From the NCBI GenBank assembly GCA_035772735.1, contig JASDFA010000016.1:141868501-141932500 (forward strand): DNA of 64,000 bases, in the 5' to 3' direction. Below, piece after piece: positions 21,142 through 31,937 of the stretch; the stretch's first letter is position 1; each line of letters opens with the position of its first letter. The notes under the pieces are model-generated. The model was not told where the DNA came from and did not search any database. It was given only the letters and a program-made list of their open reading frames with translations. Source of the DNA: Datura wrightii (lineage: Eukaryota; Streptophyta; Magnoliopsida; Solanales; Solanaceae). The translations under genes and the position numbers were made by a program.

Positions 21142-23728
21142 TGTCACACCCCGCCTTGGGGGGTATGACTGGCACCTGGTGCCCTACTGGGACCTGAACT
21201 GCTGGACTGCTAAGCCTGGGCACATCTGGTGCCTGGCTGGCTCTAACTCATATTTCTGGAAACAAAGGGCTATATAACGGCTGTAAACACAGCCCCCGGC
21301 CCATTGGCCTATAGCCTCCTGTACCTGTACTAACAGCTGACCAGAGACATATCAATTCAGGGAAGACTATGCGGGCCGACAAGGCCACCATGCTGTCTAG
21401 TTATCTGTAACTTAATCATAGAATATTAGAAAGCTACGTGACCGACAAGGTCACCACTACTGGTAAACTATGGCCCCATACGGCCATCATAAAAGAAAGA
21501 AAGAGTACTAACAACTATACAACTGCACGGCCTCACACGACCGGCTCATCTGACCATAAGGAGATATATACAGACTGCAAGCCTCTAGGAATAGCAATAG
21601 AAATGATCGGGACAGGGCCCCGACCTACCCATACTATACAACAAAAGGAACTGAACTACACCTCTGGAATTCAGTCTCCGGATGACAGGAGCTGAATACT
21701 CATCCACTGACAGGAATCAGGTAGTATCGCCTGCTCGTCTATGAGTACCTGCAGGCAAGTAATGCAGTGCCCCACCGGGCGTCAGTACCGCTGGTACTGA
21801 GTATGTAAGGCAATAACTGAAAGCAAGATCTGAAAAAACCAATATAACTGATAAAACTGAAGTAGGAAGAAACAGATTAACTTGTCTGATAATGTAAATC
21901 ATACCTTCTCTCAATTATACTGGATGGGATAAGAGTCATACCTAGAGACATATCCCTCTACTGCTGATCTACTTGTATCTAACGTAACAGGGCATAACAT
22001 GAAATAACATAACATGACACACACAAACCTTACCCGGCCCCCATAAGCCGGGAGGTACAACCAGCACAGAATCTACACCCCTACCCCGATCATCCCATCT
22101 CCTATAAACCCCGTAAGCATCCTGCCGGTCCCTTGGGTAGGCACATGGGCTCGCTGAGCCCCTGACTATAACTGCATCTGAGTCCGGAGGACTCCTGAAT
22201 CTACACCCGGGCGTATCCGCTCGACAGGGGTGTGTAAAGCCGACCAAGGCATAATATGGGGAAAACTGGCATCCCATCTTCGTCCCCTGTGGGACGGCAT
22301 GCCACTCTGTAGAGCCACGTATCCTCGTCCTCTGGCGGACAAGTCGATACAGCTATCAACCCTGGGGCGGTCATGGATGCTAGGTAGTCCAACCCCAAAC
22401 AATACAACGGTCTCAACTAGTAATGCTATCTGCGTGTCTCACATACTGAAGCTAATAGTGGTAAAGTATCTGTATATACTATATGCTGAATTAGTGATAG
22501 AAATATGTACATACTTAATACATGCTGAGGCTGGAAATAATATATATGTATGTACGAATATAGTCTTCTGCCAGACTGTATTGAGGCTAATGCTGAACAT
22601 GATATAGTCTTTCTGCTGAAACTATGTTGTATACTGAGTTTCTACAGTAACATGACTTACTATTCCTAACATGCTTTCTAACTTCATTTTTACTTATCGT
22701 TCTATTTCTGAGATGTCTTACAGGTATTGCATCGCTCTGCGGGGTTTTAACTGAATACAATAATATCCTAACATTTCGTATTACCTTGCATTGAGCATGT
22801 TGTGCAGTTTCTAACGCTTCTATTAAGATCTATGTCGTACTGGTAAGCTTCACGCAAATTATAATTCGATATTTCTAATATCGTATCAACATTCGTAATG
22901 AACGCAACACATGACTTTTGAATATTCTACTGGCCTTTAAATTACTGTATTGTACCAATATTACTTAACTTGCCGAGGAAACTAACTTTACATACCTTAT
23001 CCTTGAACTATTCGTCCCTCGGACGAGACTCGGCCGGTACTCCAACTATTTTCTCCCAACTGCATTCATAAATATGTCAATTAATACTAAATACAGCTTT
23101 ATTGTAAAGAGCAACGTCACTTTCGATATAGTTTATAGCCTAAACTTAGGCTTATTGAAAGACGGTCGAAAACTCGCTATTTTTCAGCGGTCCAGAAGGG
23201 AGACATATTCACTTCACAGTTAGGAACACATAGACACTAATTTAGAGCAATTCCACTTAACTTAGCTCGGTGGCTCGACGATTCGTCGGTCGTATTTTAC
23301 GAAACTGAATCCGTAGGAATGCTCTCTGCTGCCAAATACCTCAGTATCTGGAGTTAATTTGAATTTGGACAACGTTTGGCAGCGTAATCGGACGAAAATT
23401 ATATAATTTCTTTGTTCCTTTCTTCTCCCGCTGCGTTTGCCCTCTGTTCTCTGGAATTTTTAAAAGTTTTTATCATTTAAAACCGAAGTGGGGCTTTATA
23501 TACTTGGGCCTGGACAAGGCCAACGTGTCACGGAGCCAACGCGGAGGCCCTCCTCCGTGACACGCTGCCATCGCGGAGGGGCTCTGCCTCGGCTCCTTCC
23601 GCGATGGTTCGACAGGTTTCTCGTCCGATCTTTTCCCGGGCCTTTCTCTAGCACGTATGGCCTTCAAATATGCTTAACCAACGTGCGAATAGGTCGTCTA
23701 GGTGCCGGGAATTCTACGGGGTATAACA
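21142..23728 (-). mobile_element. E2 5' LTR
   Basis: A 2587-bp partner of 13291-15878. Promoter cluster and TATATAAAG at 23494-23612; stem-loops at 21374-21386 and about 21440. Direct target duplication ACGAT follows at 23729-23733. Confidence 0.94.
23494..23612 (-). promoter_or_regulatory. E2 5' LTR promoter: inverted-repeat cluster plus TATA box
   Basis: CTTTATATA (TATATAAAG on the minus strand) at 23494-23502. ACGTGTCACGGAGCCAACG, CCTCCGTGACACG and GCCATCGCGGAGG lie at 23518-23590. Confidence 0.62.
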
Positions 23729-23733
23729 ACGAT
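23729..23733. repeat. E2 target-site duplication (right), ACGAT
   Basis: Pairs with 13286-13290. Confidence 0.92.
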
Positions 23734-25434
23734 TATACCGATTATTTAACATAGCAAATCATCAAAAAAACATACATAGTCTCATCAATACAATGACATT
23801 CAACACATTAAGACCTCCTAGACTCAAGAGTCGACTCTCGATCTCGGCAAACTCATGCAAATCAGCTGATCAAGCCATACGACACGAAATTCAATCTCTC
23901 GTCAAGCATGTGCCCTCACAACACAAGAGAATTTCCCCCTTTTCAATCATATGTTCTCAAAAATATTACATGCAGGGGCATATGAACACGATTTCGCTCT
24001 CTCTCCCAAAGAATTCACATGCATCATGTCATGACCCATAAGCTTGCCTCTAGTGTATTACTCCACTAATATAAGGATGAGTGATGTAAGATTACGTAGG
24101 ACTTAACGGGTTGTAATGTAAGCTAAGGAACTAGTAAATACTGGGCTAACCAATAATAGCAACTAGCATCCTTAAGCGCTTTTCAATACATCCCACCACA
24201 TTATGGGCATTTTTTCTTCCTTCATCCTCCCCTTCTTGAAGTCTTTCTTTATTTTTGTTCCCATTTATTTAAGCACACTCGACTTAATAACAAATATTAG
24301 TTATACATCTTCATTTTATTAAATTCGGCAAGTGCACCTTTGACCTTTTCTTTACTTTCACCACTTCCGCTTTTCCTTTCTTTTTCACACTTTTCACTCC
24401 TTGACACTGTGGGAAAATTATTTTTCTTGAGCGCTTAAGAGTTTTGGATCAAATTCACAGATAATGAAAAGAAGGGGTTAAGCTCGGTTTGTACCTTTTC
24501 GACGAAAGAAAAAAATAGGCTAAAGGCTCAATGGGCTAACTAGGATGTACATTCAAGGTAGGTACGATAATGAAAAAAACTTTCGGTTAAATCAAAGAAA
24601 TGCCTACATCCTTTCCTACACTACACATCCTTCATTTCGTTTCGTACACACACCAGGCAAGTTCTAGACACTTCATAATAGTATGGAAGAATCAAAACCT
24701 CACCACACACTTATTGCACATGCTCAACTCAAGACATATTCACAGACTCTTCAATCAACTAATTACAAGAATTCAAACATTAAGCCTCAATCACACCGAA
24801 TCAAACTCTATGGTCTAGGTATCTCAACATGTTTACAAAGTTGCATGCTTTCGTACGAATCACCTTTGCATTCTAAATATCATATACAACACGCAACAAG
24901 AATTCCGAACCATAAAGTAAGACACGTTTGGGATACAAACAAACAAAAGGAAAAAAAATTTTAAAAAGAACGAAAAATCTACTCCTATCGACTACATTTC
25001 CCTTAAGACGGTCGTCATCCATCCATCATAGGGAACGGTCACTATTTACGACTTCAGTTCAATGGGACTATTCTCGATAAAAGCACCGAAAATAAACACC
25101 GAGAAACCCAATCATAAAAATATTTCAAATGAAAAATTTTAAAAATATCGATAATTTCGATAAAACAAAAAAATATTTACACAACCAGCTAACAACAACT
25201 CCATACAGCACACAACAGATTCACACTAATTACAACACCAGATTACAATACAAAACATAAACACCAAAATAACAGGGTCACAATTCTTTTCACAGGCATC
25301 ACAACAAAACATGAACATAAAGAACAACAAAACAACCAGCACCTAACTACTCCCACCCCACACTTAAATCGAACACTATCCCCAGTGTTCACAAAATTCA
25401 GCATAGCACAAGAATAGGTGGTGAAACTCCCTGA
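23734..25434 (-). other. B-minus 3' non-coding region
   Basis: 1.7 kb homologous (inverted) to B-plus 51540-53330, AT-rich, with no conserved ORF. Holds a polypurine-like GTTTAAGTGTGGGG complement (CCCCACACTTAAA, 25356-25368) just after ORF2. Short ORFs such as 24600-24818 are not preserved as protein and are ignored. Confidence 0.75.
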
Positions 25435-26662
25435 TCAATCGAAGTATTCAACTTCTTCGTCAGGTGTTGTTGCCTCGTCCCCCATATCTGAATCACCCCT
25501 GCTATCCTCATCTGACTCAACATATGGGTCATCGTAGCGTGTCTCCTCATCTGTGGGGACATCATCATCAATGGTCTCCACAAAAGCTGGCCCCACTCGG
25601 CATAGAGCCCTGGCATTTTCGCCAAAGGGGTAATCTAGCTCGAGTTGCCACAGCTCATCTTCTGTTGCTGGCCTCCCGCCTATTCTCAACTGCAGCATCT
25701 GCATCCCGAACATGCGGGCCATATATTGATCATCCCGAGCATGTCGCTCAGCTAATGTGAGAATTGGCCCGTGAGTGGTGTCGGGTGCCTTAGTTTTGGT
25801 GACGTCCAAGGCACGCCTATCCATCTGCAGGATGTAGTCTAGGGCCTCTTCCTCAATATCCAGGCCCCTCAGGAACGTGGTCAACAAGCCACCAAACCCG
25901 TACCTATGCCCTTGATGCAAACGGGCTCTCTTCATGGCGGAGATAATCACCGCCCCAACATTAATCTCCAGCCATTTCATCAGGGCGTAGACCAAGCACA
26001 CATGATCCTGGGTGACATCTGTCATATGCACCCCCAGGATCAGGCAGGAACACACGATCTTAAGCCAAATTCTGGCTTCCCTATTCATTTGAGAGTAGGG
26101 CAGCGTCTGATGGTAGCCCCTCTCCTTATGCCTGCTCCACCGAGCTGTAGAACGGGCTCCATACAGAGTGCGTCTAATATCCGCATATGGTGGAGTGATG
26201 TTCAGCTGCCGGAGTACATGGGCGTCTGTGTCCCGCCCCCCCCCCCCCCAAAATGGCATTAAGGTGATGGGGCTCAAAGGTGACTACCTGCCCCCTTATC
26301 TTAACGGTGTGACTGCGGAGTGTCGGGTTTCAGTTGGCGTAGAACTCCCGAATCAGGTGGAGATTGTGCTCCTTGGGCTCTTCAATGATGAAGTTCATCC
26401 CGGCAGCGTCAATCCGGTGTACAATTCTGGGGAATTCCTGTGCCAACGGCTCCCTTAAAATGTGCTCCTCGGGGAAGTATTTGTTTTCCTTGTGCTTTGC
26501 GTACCACTTCTTCCCTTCATCCGTCACCCATCAGGTTCCGTATTGACGGCGTTGGCCGTGCGAAACCGCTGGTGCTGCTGGGACTGCTGTTCCCAGTCTA
26601 ATTCTTTTCCTCCCGGTGCCCGATGTAGATGCGCCCTTCCCTTTGTCTTGCCTGCTTGCCAT
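25435..26662 (-). pseudogene. B-minus ORF2: PF20167-like 'putative plant transposon protein'
   Basis: ATG at 26662 (MASRQDKGKGAS) comes five bases after TTTGATTTCACAG, an acceptor-like motif. The protein has a basic, Ser/Gly-rich N-terminus, then WVTDEGKKWYAKHKENKYFP, FYAN, HTVKIRGQ and a helical core (EARIWLKIVCSCLI, LVYALMKWLEINVGAVI, YGFGGLLTTFLRG) and an acidic C-terminus (DEEVEYFD). This resembles plant proteins grouped as 'putative plant transposon protein'; assignment is from memory of the family and its function is unknown. Breaks: TGA near 26530 (Arg in B-plus), a stop near 26328 (Trp), and a 14-C run at 26236-26249 that shifts the frame. The piece 26277-25435 is open for 280 codons. 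Confidence 0.72.
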
Positions 26663-27929
26663 TGTTCCTGTGAAATCAAACAGACAGTCCTAATGTTATT
26701 CAAATCAAAATTAGCTTCGACTAAGGTTGGGTTAAGCTAGTCCACCCCACACTTAGTCCTTAGCCACAATTACGACATTACGGCAAGACAATTCTCATTT
26801 TCCAATTTACAAAAAAAACAACAACATGGGTTGTGCATTCAGAGAATTCGATGGAATAAATTCTACGTACTACTCAGAGTTCGTACAGCTAATAAAAATA
26901 TCACCATCGATACCATTTCATCACAGAGCACTTAGCAAAAACTTCTCTCAACACAACCTATGCAATCCACCAATTTCTATGCAATTCAACAAGTTCATTC
27001 TCCCGAAAATCCATCATTTATTTAGCATATTCACATCAAGAACAACACAATTCACCTCACCCAACATGCCCAACCCATAATTTTTACATTTTCGATCACA
27101 TTTAGTTTCTTCGCAATCAAATTCTAACCCTAGCTACATATTTCACCAAAATTCGATCAAGCATGTATTTATCGAGTTCATGCAATCAAAATGATACTAC
27201 GACATCAATCAACAATAACTTAATTGAATTCAAGCTCAACTTACAATTAGGACAAGGTTTACTCACCTCACATGCTCAAAATCTAAGAAATTGGTCAAGA
27301 ATTGAGATGAAGTTAAAGAACATACCTTTAATTCGATGAAATCGAAGAAAAGTTGAAGAAAACTTGTGCCTAGGTCCGTGTCACGTTGGGGAAGGGGGGA
27401 TTTTTGGGTGTTTGTCGCGGAGGGGATGAGAAATGAGGGAAAAATGAGGGAAATCGGGGTTAAAAAGGAGGATTTTCGCGTGTGTCGCGATTAACACCTC
27501 AAGTGTCATGGAGGGTAACGCGGAGCACCCCCTCCGTGATACGGAGCCAACGCGGAGGTGTTCTGGAATTTTGAAAATTCCAGAATTACACCTCAACGTG
27601 TCACAGAGGGTAACGCGGAGGCCCTCCTCCGTCACACGGAGCCATCGCGCAGGCTCACTGTTTTGCCACATTTTATTATTTTTCTCACCTCGATATTTCC
27701 TTTGCATTTTTACCCTATGTTTAACCTGAAATTCATCTCACAACAAGAAATTGGTTAGAATTCATAGGTTTCAACATAAAACACAATTTTTTTGTTTCGA
27801 TTTTTATTTTTCTATTTTTTCTCTTTTTTTCTTTCTTTTCTACTAATTCTACTCAATTATTACAACAATTTCACGGGTTGCCTCCCGTGCAGCGCCTGGT
27901 TTACCGTCGCGGCTCGACGTCATTGAAGC
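26663..27929 (-). other. B-minus region between protease and ORF2, with inverted-repeat cluster
   Basis: No RT, RNase H or integrase motif is found in any frame here. A cluster of CGTGTCACGGAG-type units at 27367-27660 matches the LTR promoter block. The equivalent in B-plus (49257-49420) retains a TATA-like box that is not visible here. A polypurine-like complement CCCCACACTTAG lies at 26744-26755. AT-rich leader follows. Confidence 0.7.
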
Positions 27930-28733
27930 TTAGTCATCCTCTAGGGTGACAAATGTCTTCTCTCGACTACCGTCCTCACCCCAGTCCTGCTTACACTGAT
28001 GCCCATTAACTTCGACCGTGGCATTTTGATCTTCTTGCCATGATTCCAGTTTTGGGGGGTCCTTCACCGGTGGTTTTCCCACTGGCTCTCGTGAATCAAC
28101 ACTTTGAGCAATATTCGCTTGATCAAGCACGTTGATCACTGCGAGATCCTCATACACGGCCGGAAGCTTCGTGGCCTTGTACACATCAAATACCTCCACC
28201 TTGTCGCGTGCCCGCATGGTTAGCTGCCCTGCAGCTACATCAATCAACACTTTCCTGGTCGCCAAGAAAGGATGTCCCAAAATAAATGGGACTTCCGCAT
28301 CTGGCTCAAAATCCAGCACAACGAAGTATACCGAGAAGATAAGGGAGCCCACTTGCACCAGCACGTCCTCCACAATGCCATCTGGTCTGGCCAAAGAACG
28401 ATCCGCTAGTTGCAAGATCACTGTCGTTGGTCTAGGACTGCCTAGCCCCAATTTCTTGAATACCGATGTCGACATCAAGTTAATGCTCGCTCCCAAATCG
28501 CATAATCCACGAGCTCGAATACTCAGCCTGATTGTCAGTTGAATTGTAAAGCTCCTAGGGTCTTTGAGCTTTGTGGGCAACCTATTTTGTATCCAGGAAG
28601 TGCACTCCTCCGTAAGCGCCACCGTAGCATACTCCGTCAACCTGCTTTTGTTCGCCACAATGTCCTTGATATATTTTGCGTACTTCGGCGCTCCCTGCAA
28701 AACATCAACAAGAGGTAAATTAATGTGTACCTA
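27930..28733 (-). pseudogene. B-minus aspartic protease, Athila type
   Basis: Minus-strand frame 28700-27930 is open for 256 codons. Active-site motif LCDLGASINLM, then FKKLGLGSPRPTTV, LADRSLARPDGI, VPFILGHPFLATRKVLIDVA: the core of a retroviral-type aspartic protease with the catalytic D-x-G intact. It joins gag through TAG at 28731-28733 (LK*VH), a stop shared with B-plus at the same codon. Downstream is the conserved end with TLEDD, then the GKPGAARE-like non-coding remnant common in Athila elements. Confidence 0.82.
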
Positions 28734-30400
28734 TTTAAGCACCTCCATGAACTTTTTGAAACATGCTTCCTCCTTGTGTTTCTTTAATCTTTGAGGGAAC
28801 GGGGGTGGTGGTATTTTTGGTTCAGCTTCCTTCTCCTTCCCCCTATCATCATTGTGTTCCCTCTCATTCTCCACTGCTCCCGACTGCTGCGGTGGTCTTT
28901 CTGGTTCCACCTCATTGAGTTGTAAACCACTCCTTGTGGTCACAGCATTCACTTGCTTGGGGTTGGGGTCAGTGTCACTCGGAAGTCCTCCTCTCGGTCT
29001 GGTGTTCTGAGCTCCAGCTAGTTGCCCAAACTGGTACTCCAATGCCATTGTAGCTAACTGATTGTTCTTTACATCGGCTGCCAATTTCACATAGTCAGCC
29101 CGCAATTGAGCTTGGTTAGCTATCATCGTTTTGAACATTTCCTCGATGCTAGGTGATGGTGGTGGAGGAGGTGCATTGTTGCTTCTGTATTGTGACTGAT
29201 AGTTCTGCTTCCCTCCTTGATTTCTCTGCACCCCCTGACTCAAACTCTGCCCTTGATGGCTGTTACTACCCCAAGAGAAATTCGGGTGACTCCTCCAATT
29301 AGAGTTGTAGTTGTTTCCATACTATTGGTGATTATTGCTCTGTGCATTACCAACAAAGTTCACTGAATCAGGATTCGCACCACAACACTCAGCTGAGTGT
29401 TCATTACTACCGCACACTTCACACCAAATCTGCTGCACTACATTCACTGGGGCTTGAGACTGATTCATGCTCATATTGCTGAAGTGGGTGTTGAGTTGAT
29501 TCTGTAATGCAGCTATCTGTGCAGTGATAGCTGTAAAACCATCCACTTCCAAGACTCCTGTCGCTTTCCTTGTTCCTCCTCTAGAAGAGTTCGCATTCCA
29601 CTCTGGATTTCCCTACGAAATATGGTTTAACAAAGTATACAACTCCTCATAAGTTTTTTCTAATGCTTGTACCCCAGCTGCTGAGTCTAGCAAAATTTTT
29701 GTGTGGGGTTCCAAACCCTCTATGAAAGTATGCACCAGCATATCATTTGATTGGTGATGATGAGGACAATCCCGCAACATAGATTTGAATCTTTCCCAAG
29801 CTTGATACAGATTCTCCCCCTCTCTTTGTTTAAAAATTAAAATTTGACTTCTAAGTCTTACTGTTTTACCGGATGAAAAGAACCGTATCAAGAATTTCTT
29901 TACAAGATCATCCCAAGTAGTGATGGAATTAGGTGGCTCAACTTTCAGCCACCTCTTTGCTTCTCCCAATAGTGAAAATGGGAACAATGTAAGTCTGACG
30001 TAATCGGATGACACTCCAGCGGGGATGTAAGTGTCACTTATCTCCAAAAAGTTTTGGAGATGTTGTTGTGGATCCTCGTGAGGGAGACCTGTGAATTGCC
30101 TGCTGGTGTGCAGCAATTGCACCATATTCTGTTTAAGCTTGAACCTCCCTCCTGGCTCAGGTTTGCGAATGCTAGATGTAACGTTGTTAGCATGTGGGAT
30201 TGCTACTTCGCGAACCGGCCTAGCTGTCATTTCCTCGGGCACTAACACTGCCCTTACAATTGGTGGATTCTATTGTTGCTCCAGGATTGTTTGTCTGAGC
30301 AACTGCACCTTTCTCTCTAGAGCTTCTCTCCTTTGATGATGGAATTGTCTTTCTGGCTCTAAGTGTGAATCCACCAGCTCCTTGTCTCTTTCCAGTGTTC
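28734..30400 (-). pseudogene. gag: B-minus gag, Athila type, broken
   Basis: Capsid signature QQHLQNFLEISDTYIPAG, RLTLFPFSLLGEAKRWL, WERFKSMLRDCPHH and KTYEELYTLLN in frame 30248-29613. Then an atypical C-X2-C cluster (CEVCGSNEHSAECCG) in 29552-29322. A Pro-rich, polar C-terminal part is in 29243-28734. Stops near 30270, 29612 and 29322 each fall on a Gln codon of the family (CAG to TAG). The true start is unclear: no good ATG lies in frame near the leader. Athila gag forms particles; here it is dead. Confidence 0.85.
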
Positions 30401-30526
30401 AATAGAATTCAATATCTGCAAAAGACAGGCTAAGACCAAGTTGTCAACACTAATAAGAAATCGTAAACTAACACTTAAGAAAACAATTTTACCAATTGCC
30501 AGTACCCGGCAACGGCGCCAAAAACT
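30401..30526 (-). other. B-minus primer binding site and leader
   Basis: Minus sense: TTTTTGGCGCCGTTGCCGGG (30503-30524), the Athila-type primer site complementary to a tRNA-Asp 3' end, directly after the LTR. The leader then contains TCTTTTGCAG (about 30418-30428), acceptor-like, before gag. Confidence 0.88.
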
Positions 30527-31937
30527 TGTTTGGTGGTTTGGAATGCCTACACGCAAGTGCACGCGGTCGAACAAGTAGTAAAATGGCTAGAGTAGCCAAG
30601 TGTCGATCCCACAGGGACTGGACCAAGGTAATGATCGAATCAAGCGTTAATAAACTCTAACTCTAATAATGCAGACAACAGTTTCAAGAAGATTTTGGGA
30701 GTTTGTTTCCTAATTTATACTAATCTAAAACAAATGTACAAATTGAGTCTGAACTATAGTAATAAGCATGCTGAGGTAAAATGAACATACAGGGAAGCAA
30801 TTTATTGATAAAAATCGGTTAATCTTTCCTTCGGTTGCTAGTCAAGAATTATTGCATATGGATTAAAACTCTCGTATTTAACCCAACTTAAGAATCATGA
30901 ACCTTCCACCTACATTTCTGTGATAAGAAGAAATTCATGTTCTAGCCATACGAAACTGATTCCTTAATTGACTAATACGACTTTCAGATATATTTCTATT
31001 CTAAAGGTAAATCAATTCTCAATTTTCCCAAACCAAGAAGAGATCATATCCTACCAATTCACAACTTTCCAATTTCTTTCTCTTTTGAGCGCAAACCGGA
31101 TTTTTTAGATATACATTAATATTGGCCAAACATTAATGCTGTAAGAACAAGAATTAATAGAACAACCATAGAAGAAAAGATGAAAAACCAAGATGATCAA
31201 TAATTACATTCCACTACAATGTTCTTAACCTCAGCAAGAAGTGAGTTTAGCCACTCATTTGTGGATTCAACATCATTAAATGAGTGTAAATCATACAAAC
31301 AATTGAAAGAAAAGAGAAAGAGTTAGAGAAGAACCCTAAGATTTTCATCTCCTCAACTGCCTGTAACCCACGTTCTTGCTCAACCAAGTCAGAATAATTA
31401 AAAATAAACCTAAGTGTGCTATTTATACTAGTGGGAATTTTTCCTAGAATAATAAGCAACGTGTCACGGAGTGCATCGCGGAGCACTGCCTCCGTGACAC
31501 GCCAGAAACGCAGACCCTCACTGGAATCTGGTCCTCCAAGTAATTATGCCCAACGTGTCACGCCGTGCAACGCAGGGCTTGGCCAACGTGCCATGGCTCC
31601 AACGCGAACCTTCACTGGAACTTGGCCTATTTTAATCATCCGGGGCAGAATGCCTCCGCGATGGAAGCGTGACACGGCTCCATCGCGGAGCCCCTTAATT
31701 TGCTGCATTTCATTGGCCTTTCTACTGCTCGCTTTCGAGTCCATTCCCGATTTCTCCCAACATGCATCTTAGCTTCCTAAAATTACATTTTTCCTGCAAA
31801 ACAACACTAATCATGTTGGTTAGTATAAATTCACCTTTTAACTACAAATCACATGAGAATGTACAAATATCGATGGATAAACAAGACGAAATGAAGCATT
31901 TGAGTATCACTTGGGCATATAATTCTGCCCAAGATCA
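30527..31937 (-). mobile_element. B-minus 5' LTR
   Basis: A 1411-bp LTR, minus sense TGATCTTGGGC...CCAAACA. Near-perfect hairpin CTTGGGCA-N8-TGCCCAAG at its first bases (about 31910-31935). Promoter cluster at 31459-31700 with TATAAATA at 31420-31427 (minus). Confidence 0.92.
31420..31700 (-). promoter_or_regulatory. B-minus 5' LTR promoter cluster and TATA box
   Basis: TATAAATA on the minus strand at 31420-31427. Upstream units include CGTGTCACGGAG, GCATCGCGGAG, CTCCGTGACACG, CAACGTGTCACG and CCATCGCGGAG. Confidence 0.6.

Larger units (their letters stand above)
13291..23728 (-). mobile_element. E2: Tekay/Del-like Ty3/gypsy element on the minus strand, full length, coding-dead
   Basis: A 10.4-kb element. 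LTRs at 21142-23728 (5') and 13291-15878 (3') run TGTTATACCCC...GGTGTGACA and differ at about 60 positions (2.4%, hand count). It has a perfect Met-type primer site, then gag, protease, RT, RNase H, integrase and a chromodomain-like tail, with a G-rich polypurine tract next to the 3' LTR. It lies within B-minus's 3' non-coding region. The proteins are clearly of E1's lineage, but the LTRs are a different subfamily. At least ten in-frame stops block expression. Confidence 0.95.
11774..31937 (-). mobile_element. B-minus: Athila-like GAG-PR-ORF2 element, interrupted by E2
   Basis: LTRs at 30527-31937 (5', minus) and 11774-13185 (3'), starting TGATCTTGGG and ending CGAACA or CAAACA. They differ by about 4% by eye. 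After subtracting E2 the element is about 9.7 kb, matching B-plus (9.9 kb). Minus-strand order: tRNA-Asp-type primer site, gag, protease, inverted-repeat cluster, PF20167-like ORF2, long 3' non-coding stretch, polypurine tract. No RT, RNase H or integrase was found. Flanks are ATAAA (11769-11773) and ACTAA (31938-31942), only partly matching, so the target duplication has decayed or is uncertain. Confidence 0.9.

Noticed and set aside
24600..24964. ORFs in the B-minus 3' non-coding region
   Set aside because: The homologous region in B-plus does not keep the same protein; AT-rich chance ORFs.
25435..26277. ORF2 as an active DNA transposase
   Set aside because: No terminal inverted repeats and no DDE/D motif recognised; it is embedded between protease and polypurine tract of LTR elements.
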